Shown: positions 35,142-43,975, counted from the stretch's first letter. The stretch: 64,000 bases of DNA from Rhodovulum sulfidophilum (GCA_003241785.1 QFPW01000007.1:107339-171338); one strand, 5' to 3'. Notes: a model not told the origin generated them from the letters alone. Translations and numbers: made by a program.

Positions 35142-36638
35142 TTGGAGCTGTTCGAGGACACCCGTCCGGGCGCCAACGCCCCCGAATTCACCGTCTCCGA
35201 GATCTCGGGCGCGGTGAAGCGCGTCATCGAGGGCGAGTTCGGCCGCGTCCGCGTGCGGGGCGAGGTCGGCCGGGTGTCGCGCCCGAGCTCCGGGCATCTC
35301 TACCTCGACCTGAAGGACGACCGCTCGGTGCTCGGCGCGGTGATCTGGAAGGGGACGGCGCGCGGCCTCGCGACGAAACCGGAGGAGGGGATGGAGGTGG
35401 TCGCGACCGGCCGGCTCACCACCTTCCCCGGATCGTCGAAATACCAGATGGTGATCGAGGAGATCGCCCCCGCCGGCGCCGGCGCCTTGATGGCGATGCT
35501 AGAGAAACGCCGGCAAGCCCTCGCCGCGGAAGGACTTTTCGACGCCGGCCGCAAGCGCGCGCTGCCCTATCTGCCCGAGGTGATCGGCGTCGTCACCTCG
35601 CCCTCGGGTGCGGTGATCCGCGACATCCTGCACCGGCTGCGCGAGCGGTTCCCGCGCCCGGTGCTGCTCTGGCCGGTGACGGTGCAGGGGCCGAACTGCG
35701 CCGCCGAGGTCACGGCGGCGATCCGGGGCTTCAACGCGCTCGCCCCCGGCGGGCGGATCCCGCGGCCCGACGTGCTGATCGTCGCGCGGGGCGGCGGCTC
35801 GATCGAGGATCTCTGGGGGTTCAACGAGGAAATCGTCGTGCGCGCCGTGGCCGAGAGCCGGATCCCGGTCATCTCCGCCGTGGGCCACGAGACGGACACC
35901 ACGCTGATCGACCACGCCGCCGACCGCCGCGCCCCGACCCCGACCGCCGCCGCCGAGATGGCGGTGCCGGTCCGGCTCGATCTGCTCGCCGCGCTCGGCG
36001 GGCTGGATGAGCGCCGCCGCGCCTCGGCCGCGCGGGGCCTCGCGCTCCGCGGCCAGCGGCTGCGCGATCTCGCCCGGGGGCTGCCCAGGCCGGAGGCGAT
36101 CCTCGGAGAGCGGGCGCAGCGGCTCGACGCGCTCGGCCCCCGGCTGCCGCGCGCGCTCGTCGGCCTCGTGCGGGCGCGCGAGCTGGGGCTCGCCCGGGGA
36201 CCGGCCGGGCGGTTCGGGCCAGTCCTGCTCCGGCACGGGCTCGAGCGCCGCGGCGAGCGGCTGCGCCGGGTCGAGGCCGGGCTCAGCCCGCGGCGGATGG
36301 CCGAGCTCGTGACGAGGCTCGGCGACCGGCTCGACGCCTGGAGCGCGCGGCTCGAGCGCGACGGGGCGCGGCTCGGGCGCGACGAGGCGGCGCGGCTCGC
36401 CGCGCTCACGCGCACGCTCGAGACGCTCGATCCCGAGAAGGTGCTCGGCCGCGGCTATGCGATCGTGCGCGACGCGCGCGGCCATGTGGTGAGTTCGGCG
36501 GAGCCGGCGGGGCGGGAGGCGCGGCTCGAGATCCAGTTCGCCGACGGCCGCGTCGCCGCCCGGCCCGAGACCGCGCCGCCGAGGCCCCGGCGCCGCGCCG
36601 GCGGTGGCGCCGACGAGGACCAGGGCCAGCTGCTCTGA
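35142..36638 (+). CDS. xseA: Exodeoxyribonuclease VII large subunit
   Basis: 498 residues from TTG 35142; no ATG exists near the conserved start (FTVSEISGAVKRVIEGEFGRVRVRGEV). An N-terminal OB-fold (about 12-110), the catalytic stretch VIVARGGGSIEDLWGFNEE, and VISAVGHETDTTLIDHAADRRAPTPTAAAE, then a long arginine- and leucine-rich coiled region. With XseB it degrades single-stranded DNA. xseB is not in the window. It converges on the secreted orphan gene with six bases between the stops. Confidence 0.94.
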   Translation: MELFEDTRPGANAPEFTVSEISGAVKRVIEGEFGRVRVRGEVGRVSRPSSGHLYLDLKDDRSVLGAVIWKGTARGLATKPEEGMEVVATGRLTTFPGSSKYQMVIEEIAPAGAGALMAMLEKRRQALAAEGLFDAGRKRALPYLPEVIGVVTSPSGAVIRDILHRLRERFPRPVLLWPVTVQGPNCAAEVTAAIRGFNALAPGGRIPRPDVLIVARGGGSIEDLWGFNEEIVVRAVAESRIPVISAVGHETDTTLIDHAADRRAPTPTAAAEMAVPVRLDLLAALGGLDERRRASAARGLALRGQRLRDLARGLPRPEAILGERAQRLDALGPRLPRALVGLVRARELGLARGPAGRFGPVLLRHGLERRGERLRRVEAGLSPRRMAELVTRLGDRLDAWSARLERDGARLGRDEAARLAALTRTLETLDPEKVLGRGYAIVRDARGHVVSSAEPAGREARLEIQFADGRVAARPETAPPRPRRRAGGGADEDQGQLL

Positions 36639-36644
36639 GCGACT

Positions 36645-37061
36645 TCAGCTCCCGACGCCTGGGCCCGGGCAATCGAGCGGGCGGGTGTCGGCGCCGCTGA
36701 GGTGGATGAGCAACCCGCTCGGCGCTCCGTCCTCGATCAGGGCGGCGCTGAAGCTCGACCCGTCGCCCTGGAAGTTCCAGCACTGCGGCCCGTCCGCCCC
36801 GTCCGCGCCGTCGTAGTCGAAGCAGATGAGCCCGTCGCGCGGGAACCAGCGGCCCCAGACGCAGGCGCCGTCGGCGTAGCGCCAGAGCGCGCGGCGGCCG
36901 GGGAAATACTGCTCCGCGCCGTAGTCCGCGCCGTCGCGGCTGAAGTAGAGCGTCCGCCCCTCGCTCATTGCCTCGAAGATCTCGGGCGCGAGCGCCGCGG
37001 CACCGGCGAGGCCGGGGCTGAGAACAAGGCCGAGGGCGGCCGCGAAAATCGGTCGTCGCAT
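36645..37061 (-). CDS. Predicted secreted protein of unknown function
   Basis: 138 residues from ATG 37061, with AGGAG nine bases upstream. Signal peptide 1-21 (MRRPIFAAALGLVLSPGLAGA). The mature part starts with ALAPEIFEAMSEGRTLYFSRDG, and has aromatic- and Gly/Asp-rich segments (YFPGRRALWRYADGACVWGRW, LICFDYDGADGADGPQCW) with four cysteines. The EAMSEGRTLYFS segment resembles small alphaproteobacterial secreted proteins of unknown role. The upstream frame is open for 275 more codons, antisense to argS, and is not coding. Confidence 0.75.
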   Translation of the reverse strand: MRRPIFAAALGLVLSPGLAGAAALAPEIFEAMSEGRTLYFSRDGADYGAEQYFPGRRALWRYADGACVWGRWFPRDGLICFDYDGADGADGPQCWNFQGDGSSFSAALIEDGAPSGLLIHLSGADTRPLDCPGPGVGS

Positions 37062-37208
37062 CGCAAGGGCTCCTGTCGGACGCGGCGCGCAGCTTAGTGA
37101 TCCGGGGCCCGTTTCGCCAGCGCGGCGAACAAAAACCCGGGAATTGGCGTGGAGGGTCGGCGCGCGCTGTGCTAACGGCGTGGCTCGCCGAGAGGGGGAG
37201 AGGATACG

Positions 37209-38954
37209 ATGGATCTGTTCGCGGAAGTGAAGGCGCTCGTTGTGGCGGCGGTGGGCCGCCTCGTGGCGCGCGGCGATCTGCCCGAGGGGCTCGACCTCGG
37301 CCCCGTGACGGTGGAGCCGCCCCGCGACCCCGCGCATGGCGACATGGCGACCAACGTGGCGATGGTGCTGGCGCGGCCGGCGCGCAAGGGCCCGCGCGAG
37401 ATCGCCGAGGCGCTGGCGCCGCTCTTGGCCGAGGCCGATGGCATCGGCTCGGTCGAGGTGGCGGGGCCGGGCTTCCTGAACCTGCGGCTGGCGCCGGGGC
37501 GGTGGTTCGCGCAGGTCCCGGCGATCCTCGCGCGCGGCCGGGACGTCGGCCGCTCGACGCTCGGGGCCGGGCGGAAGGTCAACGTCGAATTCGTCTCGGC
37601 GAACCCGACCGGCCCGCTGCACATCGGCCATACCCGGGGCGCGGTCTTCGGCGACGCGCTCGCCGCGCTGCTCGACTTCGCGGGCTACAAGGTGACGCGG
37701 GAATACTACATCAACGACGGCGGCGCGCAGGTCGACGTGCTCGCGCGGTCGGTCTACCTGCGCTACCTCGAGGCGCTCGGCCGCGAGGTCGAATTCCCCG
37801 AGGGCAGCTATCCGGGCGAATACCTCGTCCCGGTCGGCGCGGCGCTGGCCGCCAAATACGGCGACGCCTTCGCCGGCACCGATCACGAGGAATGGCTGCC
37901 GACGGTGCGCGACTTCGCGATCGGGGAGATGATGGGGCTGATCCGCGAGGATCTCGAGCTTCTCAACGTGCGCATGGACACGTTCTTCTCCGAGCGCTCG
38001 CTCTACGGCACCGGCCAGATCGAGGCGGCGCTCGGCTCGCTCGAGGCCAAGGGACTCATCTACGAGGGCGTGCTCGAACCCCCGAAGGGCAAGGCGCCCG
38101 AGGATTGGGAGCCGCGGGTCCAGACGCTTTTCAAGTCAACGGATTATGGCGACGACGTCGACCGGCCGGTGAAGAAGTCGGACGGCTCCTGGACCTATTT
38201 CGCCCCCGACATCGCCTATCACTACACCAAGGTGGAGCGCGGCTTCGACGAGCTCATCGACGTGCTCGGCGCCGACCACGGCGGCTATGTGAAGCGGATG
38301 CGCGCGGCGGTCGCGGCGCTCTCGGACAACCGCGTGCCGCTCGACATCAAGCTCTGCCAGCTCGTGAAGCTCACCAAGGACGGCCAGCCGTTCAAGATGA
38401 GCAAGCGCGCCGGCACCTTCGTGACGCTGCGCGACCTCATCGAGCTGGTCGGCCCGGACGTGACCCGCTTCGTCATGCTGACGCGCAAGAACGACGCGCC
38501 GCTCGACTTCGATCTCGACAAGGTGCTCGAGCAGTCGAAGGAGAACCCGGTCTTCTACGTGCAATACGCCCATGCCCGCGCCTGCTCGGTCTTGAACCGC
38601 GCCGCCGGGGCGGGGTTCAGCGTCGCGGACGCCGATCTCGCCCTCGCCGATCTGGCGCCGCTCGGCACGCCCGGCGAGATGACGCTGTCGCGCAAGCTCG
38701 GCGAATGGCCGCGCCAGGTCGAGGTCGCGGCCAGCAACCACGAGCCGCACCGGATCGCCTTCTATCTCTACGAGTTGGCCTCGGATTTTCACGCGCTGCA
38801 GCACCAGGGCAAGCTCGATCCGGAGCAGCGGTTCCTGCGCGAGGACGCGCCCCAGACCTCGCGCGCGCGCCTCGCGCTCGTCCGCGCGACGGCGGTTGTT
38901 ATTTCGGCCGGTCTCGGTATTCTGGGTGTGACCCCGATGGATGAGATGCGCTGA
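37209..38954 (+). CDS. argS: Arginine--tRNA ligase
   Basis: 581 residues, full length. An N-terminal Add-1 domain (about 1-90), the HIGH box as HIGH (138-141) in NPTGPLHIGHTRG, a KMSKR variant near residue 396, and the C-terminal DALR anticodon-binding domain (from about 440, FYVQYAHARACSVLNRA). First of a run argS-SPOR-nagZ-scpA-scpB that is typical of alphaproteobacteria. Confidence 0.97.
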   Translation: MDLFAEVKALVVAAVGRLVARGDLPEGLDLGPVTVEPPRDPAHGDMATNVAMVLARPARKGPREIAEALAPLLAEADGIGSVEVAGPGFLNLRLAPGRWFAQVPAILARGRDVGRSTLGAGRKVNVEFVSANPTGPLHIGHTRGAVFGDALAALLDFAGYKVTREYYINDGGAQVDVLARSVYLRYLEALGREVEFPEGSYPGEYLVPVGAALAAKYGDAFAGTDHEEWLPTVRDFAIGEMMGLIREDLELLNVRMDTFFSERSLYGTGQIEAALGSLEAKGLIYEGVLEPPKGKAPEDWEPRVQTLFKSTDYGDDVDRPVKKSDGSWTYFAPDIAYHYTKVERGFDELIDVLGADHGGYVKRMRAAVAALSDNRVPLDIKLCQLVKLTKDGQPFKMSKRAGTFVTLRDLIELVGPDVTRFVMLTRKNDAPLDFDLDKVLEQSKENPVFYVQYAHARACSVLNRAAGAGFSVADADLALADLAPLGTPGEMTLSRKLGEWPRQVEVAASNHEPHRIAFYLYELASDFHALQHQGKLDPEQRFLREDAPQTSRARLALVRATAVVISAGLGILGVTPMDEMR

Positions 38955-38991
38955 ACGCATACGCGGATATTTCGGGGTTGGAGCAGAGGTA

Positions 38992-39011
38992 CATACACGA
39001 TATGGTGTATG
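38992..39011. promoter_or_regulatory. Dyad CATACAC-N6-GTGTATG before the SPOR gene
   Basis: A perfect 7-bp inverted repeat in an AT-rich pocket of an otherwise GC-rich region, reaching into a possible ATG (39009). It could be an operator or an mRNA hairpin over the start region. Confidence 0.4.
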
Positions 39012-39029
39012 CAAACAGGCAAAGGCCCT

Positions 39030-39950
39030 ATGCGCGATTTGTTGAGCGACGAATACGACACCGTTGCGGGGGGATCGGCTGACCAGCTGGTCCCCGGTTC
39101 GATGCGCCGGATCGGCGGCGCCGTGCTTTTTCTCGGGGTGATCGCCGCGATGGGCCTCTGGTCCTACCGCCTCGGCACCCGCGACGCGAACGAGGTCCCG
39201 GTCATCAAGGCGATGGCCGGGCCCGCGCGGCTGGCGCCCGAGGATCCGGGCGGGCTCACCGCCGCGCACCAGGGGCTCGAGGTCAATTCCGTGCTCGCGG
39301 GCCAGGCGCCGGCGGCCCCCGGCGGCGGCGCGGTCGCTGCGCCCGCCGCGCCGGCGCTCAGCGACGAGGACGCGGCCGAGGGCGACCTCGTGATCGCGGG
39401 CCAGCCGATCCCCGCGGCGCAGGACGCCGCGCCCGGGATCGCCGGCCCGGCGCCCGCCGAGGCCGCCCCGGTCTCGATCCAGAACGAGCTCGCCGCGATG
39501 GTCGCCGCGCTCGGCCCGGCCGAGGCCGCGACGCCCCCCGACGGCGGCGATGGCATGGCCGCCACCGCGCCGCCCCGCGGCCGGCCCTCGAACCTGACGC
39601 TCGCTCGGGCCTCCGTGCCCGCCGCCGCCGCCGTCGCGCCGACGCCGACCCCCGCCCCGGCGAAGCCGGCCGCGCGCGAAGCCGCGGCGACGCCCGCCTC
39701 CGGCACGCGGATGGTCCAGCTCGGCGCCTATGATAGCGAAACGCTGGCGCGCGACGCCTGGAGCCGGATGGTCGCCAAGGACGGCGACCTGCTCGGCTCC
39801 AAGAGCCTCTATGTCGAGCGCGCGACCTCGAACGCGCGGGTGTTCTACCGCCTCCGCGTCGCGGGGTTCGAGACCTCGGACGATACCCGGCGGATGTGCG
39901 AGGCGCTGCGCGGGCGCGGCATCGACTGCATCCCGGTGACGTTGAACTGA
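39030..39950 (+). CDS. SPOR domain-containing membrane protein
   Basis: 306 residues from ATG 39030, chosen because AAGG precedes it; an in-frame ATG at 39009 would add seven residues. One transmembrane helix (about 30-47), a long Ala/Pro-rich linker, and a C-terminal SPOR domain (about 222-305, MVQLGAYDSETLARDAWSRM). SPOR domains bind denuded peptidoglycan glycans at the division site, which fits the neighbouring nagZ and scpAB genes. Same strand as argS and nagZ, with one base before nagZ. Confidence 0.87.
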   Translation: MRDLLSDEYDTVAGGSADQLVPGSMRRIGGAVLFLGVIAAMGLWSYRLGTRDANEVPVIKAMAGPARLAPEDPGGLTAAHQGLEVNSVLAGQAPAAPGGGAVAAPAAPALSDEDAAEGDLVIAGQPIPAAQDAAPGIAGPAPAEAAPVSIQNELAAMVAALGPAEAATPPDGGDGMAATAPPRGRPSNLTLARASVPAAAAVAPTPTPAPAKPAAREAAATPASGTRMVQLGAYDSETLARDAWSRMVAKDGDLLGSKSLYVERATSNARVFYRLRVAGFETSDDTRRMCEALRGRGIDCIPVTLN

Positions 39951-39951
39951 G

Positions 39952-40956
39952 ATGGCGGCGCGGGCGGTCATCCTCGGCTGCGCCGGCCCCGAGCTCTCGG
40001 CGGCGGAGCGCCGCTTCTTCGCCAAGGCCGATCCCTGGGGCTTCATCCTCTTCGCGCGCAACATCGAGACCCCGGAGCAGGCGCGGCGGCTGACCGCCGG
40101 CCTGCGCGACGCCGTCGGGCGCGACGCTCCCATCCTGATCGATCAGGAGGGCGGGCGCGTGCAGCGGCTGCGCGGCCCGAACTGGCGCGAATGGGCCCCG
40201 GCGCTCGAGGAATGCGCCGGCCTGCCGCTCGCCGCGCGGGCGCGGGCGATGTATCTGCGCCACCGGCTGATCGCGGGCGAGCTCATCGACCTCGGGATCG
40301 ACGTCAACTGCGCCCCGGTGCTCGATCTCGCCGGCGCGGAGACCCATGCGATCCTGCGCAACCGCTGCCTCGCGGGCGAGCCGGAGACGGTCGCCGCGCT
40401 CGGCCGCGCGGCGGCGGAGGGCCTGCTCGCGGGCGGCGCGCTGCCGGTGATGAAGCATATCCCGGGGCAGGGCCGCGCCCCGCTCGACAGCCACGCCGAG
40501 CTTCCGGTGGTGGCGGCCTCGCGCGCGGAGCTCGCCGCCGATTTCGCGCCGTTCCGGGCGCTCGCCGACCTGCCGATGGCGATGAGCGCGCATGTGGTCT
40601 ACGCCGCGCTCGATGCCGGGCGGCCGGCGACGCAATCGCCGGCGATGGTCCGGCTGATCCGCGAGGAGATCGGCTTCGACGGCCTGCTGATGACCGACGA
40701 CCTCTCGATGCGCGCCCTGAAGGGCTCGTTCGAGGATCGCGCGGAACGCGCGCTCGCCGCCGGCTGCGACGTGATCCTGCATTGCAATGGCGAGGCCGGG
40801 GAGGCGGTGGCGGTGGTCGCGGCGACGCCCCGGCTCGCGGGCCGCGCGCTGGCGCGCGCCGAGGCGGCGCTGGCGCGGCGCGGCGGCGGCGCGGGCGAGC
40901 TGCCGGCGCTCGAGGCCGAGTACCGCGCGCTCGCCGGGGCCTCGGCGCATGCCTGA
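39952..40956 (+). CDS. nagZ: Beta-N-acetylhexosaminidase, GH3 family
   Basis: 334 residues of the GH3 single-domain type. LIDQEGGRVQRL is the sugar-binding box; KHIPGQGRAPLDSH (near 168) carries the Asp-Ser-His acid/base dyad, with Gln where most relatives have His (PGHG); the nucleophile Asp is in MTDDLSM (near 248). It removes GlcNAc from cytoplasmic muropeptides in peptidoglycan recycling. It overlaps scpA by eight bases. Confidence 0.92.
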   Translation: MAARAVILGCAGPELSAAERRFFAKADPWGFILFARNIETPEQARRLTAGLRDAVGRDAPILIDQEGGRVQRLRGPNWREWAPALEECAGLPLAARARAMYLRHRLIAGELIDLGIDVNCAPVLDLAGAETHAILRNRCLAGEPETVAALGRAAAEGLLAGGALPVMKHIPGQGRAPLDSHAELPVVAASRAELAADFAPFRALADLPMAMSAHVVYAALDAGRPATQSPAMVRLIREEIGFDGLLMTDDLSMRALKGSFEDRAERALAAGCDVILHCNGEAGEAVAVVAATPRLAGRALARAEAALARRGGGAGELPALEAEYRALAGASAHA

Positions 40957-41740
40957 GGATTTCTTCGACCCGTCCTCCGTCGCCGACCGCCTGGCGGCGG
41001 AGGCGCTGGTCGTCGACGTCGGCGGCTTCGAGGGGCCGCTCGACCTCCTGCTGACGCTGGCGCGCGGCCAGAAGGTCGACCTGCGCCGGATCTCGATCCT
41101 GCGGCTCGCCGAGCAGTATCTCGCCTTCGTCGGCGAGGCGAAGAAGCTCCGGATCGAGCTCGCGGCCGACTATCTCGTGATGGCGGCCTGGCTCGCCTTC
41201 CTGAAATCCCGCCTGCTGCTGCCGCCCGATCCCGAGGAGGAGGGCCCCTCGGCCGATGATCTCGCCGCGCATCTCGCCTATCAGCTCGAGCGGCTCGAGG
41301 CGATGCGCGGGGTGGCGGCGCGGCTGATGGCGCGCGACCAGCTCGGCCGCGACGTCTTCGCCCGCGGCGCGCCCGAGACGCCGGAGCGCAGCGTAAGGGT
41401 CGAGCATTCGGCGAGCCTGATCGACCTGATGCGCGCCTATGCCCGGATCAAGACCCGCGACGATTTCCAGCCGCTGCATCTGGCGCGCGGGCCGGTCTAC
41501 ACGATGGAGCAAGCGCTGGAGCGGATGCGCGGGCTGATCGGCGCCGCGACCGACTGGGTGACGCTCTCGGCCTGGCTGCCCGACGACTGGGCGACCGAGC
41601 CGGTGAAGCGGCGCTCGGCGACCGCGGCGAGCTTCGCGGCGGCGCTGGAGCTCGTGAAGGCCGGCAGGCTCGCGATCCGGCAGGACGCGCCCTTCCAGCC
41701 GATCTATCTGATGCGACGCGACGCGGAGGACGCGGAATGA
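40949..41740 (+). CDS. scpA: Segregation and condensation protein A
   Basis: 263 residues from ATG 40949, inside the end of nagZ. VGGFEGPLDLLLTLARGQKVDL is the canonical kleisin N-terminal motif; the C-terminal winged helix (SFAAALELVKAGRLAIRQDAPFQPIYL) is present. ScpA bridges SMC heads in the chromosome-condensing complex. It overlaps scpB by four bases (ATGA). Confidence 0.93.
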   Translation: MPEDFFDPSSVADRLAAEALVVDVGGFEGPLDLLLTLARGQKVDLRRISILRLAEQYLAFVGEAKKLRIELAADYLVMAAWLAFLKSRLLLPPDPEEEGPSADDLAAHLAYQLERLEAMRGVAARLMARDQLGRDVFARGAPETPERSVRVEHSASLIDLMRAYARIKTRDDFQPLHLARGPVYTMEQALERMRGLIGAATDWVTLSAWLPDDWATEPVKRRSATAASFAAALELVKAGRLAIRQDAPFQPIYLMRRDAEDAE

Positions 41741-42402
41741 ACGATGGCGCGCATGGCTTCGTGGCCGACCCCTCCTTCCTCGCGCCGCCGATGGCCGAGC
41801 AGGAGCGCATGGTCGAGGCGGTGCTCTTCGCGAGCGCCGCGCCGCTCTCGCCGCGCGAGATCGCCGAACGGCTGCCGCGGGGCTGCGACGTCGCCGAGGC
41901 GCTGCGCGGCCTCGTCCGGCGCTACGAGGGCCGGGGGGTCGAGCTTCGCCGCGCCGGCGAGGCCTGGGCCTTCCGCACCGCGCCCGATCTCTCCTTCCTG
42001 ATGAGCCGCGAGGTGGTCGAGAGCCGCAAGCTCAGCCGCGCCGCGATCGAGACGCTGGCGATCGTCGCCTATCACCAGCCGGTGACGCGGGCCGAGATCG
42101 AGGAGATCCGCGGCGTCTCGGTCTCCTCGGGCACGCTCGACCTGCTGATCGAGCTCGGCTGGGTCCGGCTCGGCCGCCGGCGCATGACGCCGGGCCGCCC
42201 GGCGACCTACGCGGTGACCCAAGGGTTCCTCGACCATTTCGGCCTCGCCTCCGAGGGCGACCTGCCGGGCCTCGCCGAGCTCCGCGCCGCGGGCCTGCTC
42301 GACAACCGCCCGGCGCCCGGCGCCATGCCGGGGGTGGGCGCGGAGAACGCCGCCGAGAAGACCACCGACGCGCCGGAGCCGGACCAGGGCGACCTGATCT
42401 GA
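41737..42402 (+). CDS. scpB: Segregation and condensation protein B
   Basis: 221 residues with tandem winged-helix domains. EQERMVEAVLFASAAPLSPREIAERL near the start and ETLAIVAYHQPVTRAEIEEIRGV in the middle are diagnostic. ScpB dimers bind ScpA in the SMC complex. Last gene of the run; followed by a 332-base non-coding gap full of palindromic repeats. Confidence 0.93.
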   Translation: MNDGAHGFVADPSFLAPPMAEQERMVEAVLFASAAPLSPREIAERLPRGCDVAEALRGLVRRYEGRGVELRRAGEAWAFRTAPDLSFLMSREVVESRKLSRAAIETLAIVAYHQPVTRAEIEEIRGVSVSSGTLDLLIELGWVRLGRRRMTPGRPATYAVTQGFLDHFGLASEGDLPGLAELRAAGLLDNRPAPGAMPGVGAENAAEKTTDAPEPDQGDLI

Positions 42403-42407
42403 GGATT

Positions 42408-42485
42408 GGTGGGCGGAATCGCCCACCCTACGCGGCGGCGCGGGCGACGGCGCGAGCGACGGTGGGCGGAATCGCCCACCCTACG
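42408..42485 (-). repeat. Two tandem GTAG-type REP-like hairpins
   Basis: GGTGGGCG-GAAT-CGCCCACC followed by CTACG occurs at 42408-42432 and again at 42461-42485, both with GTAG on the minus strand. They open the 42403-42734 gap directly after scpB. Confidence 0.75.
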
Positions 42486-42540
42486 GGCCGGGCGGTCGGC
42501 GGTGGGCCTCCCCAGATGGCGAGAGCCGCCCGCGTCCGCT

Positions 42541-42620
42541 GCCCCGGACTTGATCCGGGGCCTCGAGTCTGGAGAGCGGCGTTCGGAAATGGCGTCGAGG
42601 CCCCGGGTCAGGCCCGGGGC
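42541..42620. repeat. Paired CCCGGG-core palindromic repeats, locus 3
   Basis: GCCCCGGA-CTTGA-TCCGGGGC (42541-42561) and GCCCCGGG-TCAGG-CCCGGGGC (42600-42620), separated by 38 bases. The intervening CCTCGAGTCT is close to CCCCGAGTCT in locus 1. The rest of the gap to clpS (42621-42734) has no gene that I can support. Confidence 0.75.
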
Positions 42621-42734
42621 CGCGGCGTTTCAGGGGGCCGGATCGAACACCCGGAAGCGCAAGCGCCTCCCGCGGAGCTCCCGTGGCCGGACGATCGTCC
42701 GGCCGCCCTCGGGACCCGCGCGGAGAGCCCCCGG

Positions 42735-43049
42735 CTATTCCTCGGGCTCGGTCGTGAACATGAGCGGATAGCCTTCGCGGCGGCCGAGGTCGGTCGCCTG
42801 ATCGGCCTTGGTCTCGGCCACCTCGTGGGTGAAGACCGCGACCACGCAGCAGCCCTTCATATGCGCGGTCAGCATCACGCCCTGCGCGCTCGCCTCCGGC
42901 ATGCGGAACACGGCGGCGAGCACGCCGACCACGAAGTCGCGGGGCGTATAGTCATCATTGTGCAACAGCACCTTGTAGAGCGGCGGCTTGGCCGTCCGGA
43001 CCTCGGCCTTGCCTTCGGTCTCCGGCGGCGCGCTGACGGCGTCGGGCAT
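42735..43049 (-). CDS. clpS: ATP-dependent Clp protease adaptor ClpS
   Basis: 104 residues. The core PPLYKVLLHNDDYTPRDFVV (from about 21), VFRMPEASAQGVMLTAHMKG and VAVFTHEVAETK form the N-end-rule binding pocket, including the NDD substrate-gripping motif. ClpS delivers N-degron substrates to ClpAP. The clpA gene is not in the window. Confidence 0.95.
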   Translation of the reverse strand: MPDAVSAPPETEGKAEVRTAKPPLYKVLLHNDDYTPRDFVVGVLAAVFRMPEASAQGVMLTAHMKGCCVVAVFTHEVAETKADQATDLGRREGYPLMFTTEPEE

Positions 43050-43159
43050 CGGTGGAACTCGTGATCAAGTGGAGTGGCTTGACCGGAATATAGCGCGCCC
43101 CGAGGTCTCGGCCAATGGTCATGGACGACGCCACGCGGCCCCCCGCGGCGATCCTCCGG

Positions 43160-43975
43160 TCAGAGGAGGAAGTCCGCGGCGTCGAGGCGCGCCTCGTTCG
43201 CGATCTCCACCGTGAAATCGCCCCGCCCGTCGCCGTCGATGTCGCCCCGGACCATGCCCCTGACATAGCGCAACTCCCCGGCCTCGCCGCTGAACGGGTC
43301 GGAGCCGATGAAGGTGAAGCGGTCGTTGGTCTCCCGATCCGTGCGGTCCGCGTCGATGGCGCGGAGATCGATGCGATCGCCGTTCCGGAAATCCTCGATG
43401 ACGTCGCGGCTGGCCTTTCCCGCGAGATCCCAGCCGTTCATGACGAACACGTCCGCGCCCGCGCCGCCCCAGAGGTGATCGCGTCCGGCGCCTCCGACGA
43501 GACGGTCGTCGCCGGCGCCGCCGCTCAGCGTGTCGTCGCCGCCGTTGCCCTTCAGGACGTCGGAAGCCTTGTCGCCGGTCAGCCGGTCGTCGGCGCGCGA
43601 GCCGCTCGCCTCCACCCCGAGCAGCGAGATGAGGCGCGGCAGGTGATCGAGGGCGACGGTCAGCGGCTGTCCGCCCTCCCGCAGGGTCACTTCGGCGAAG
43701 CGCGCCCCGCCGATCGTGATCTCCATGTGCTTGGCCCAGAGGACGCCGGACTCGTCGAAATAGACGCGCGACGTCACCTTGACCTTGCTGTCCTCCCAGA
43801 GATGATCCTCGCCTGGACGATAACTGAAGTCCGCCCCGAACGTCCGATAGGGGCCGGGCGGCTCCTCATGGGCGTTAGCCTTGATATGCGTCGCGCCGCC
43901 GATGTTGGGCAGGGCGATCTCGCCCTTGGCGGCCTTGGCGTAGCTGATCTTGATCGGGCGATGTGTCTCGGGCAT
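43160..43975 (-). CDS. RTX calcium-binding repeat protein
   Basis: 271 residues without a signal peptide. The N-terminal 120 residues resemble no family I can name. Six RTX-like nonapeptides run from 125 to 178; the last four (GNGGDDTLS, GGAGDDRLV, GGAGRDHLW, GGAGADVFV) are near-perfect. The end (DVIEDFRNGDRIDLRAIDAD..FTVEIAN) is the serralysin-type C-terminal cap used as a type I secretion signal. It is probably exported by a type I system encoded elsewhere and folds on calcium. The activity of the N-terminal part is unknown. Confidence 0.8.
   Translation of the reverse strand: MPETHRPIKISYAKAAKGEIALPNIGGATHIKANAHEEPPGPYRTFGADFSYRPGEDHLWEDSKVKVTSRVYFDESGVLWAKHMEITIGGARFAEVTLREGGQPLTVALDHLPRLISLLGVEASGSRADDRLTGDKASDVLKGNGGDDTLSGGAGDDRLVGGAGRDHLWGGAGADVFVMNGWDLAGKASRDVIEDFRNGDRIDLRAIDADRTDRETNDRFTFIGSDPFSGEAGELRYVRGMVRGDIDGDGRGDFTVEIANEARLDAADFLL

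Noticed and set aside
36645..37886. A 413-codon version of the secreted orphan gene
   Set aside because: The first 275 codons are antisense to argS; the signal peptide and ribosome site place the start at 37061.
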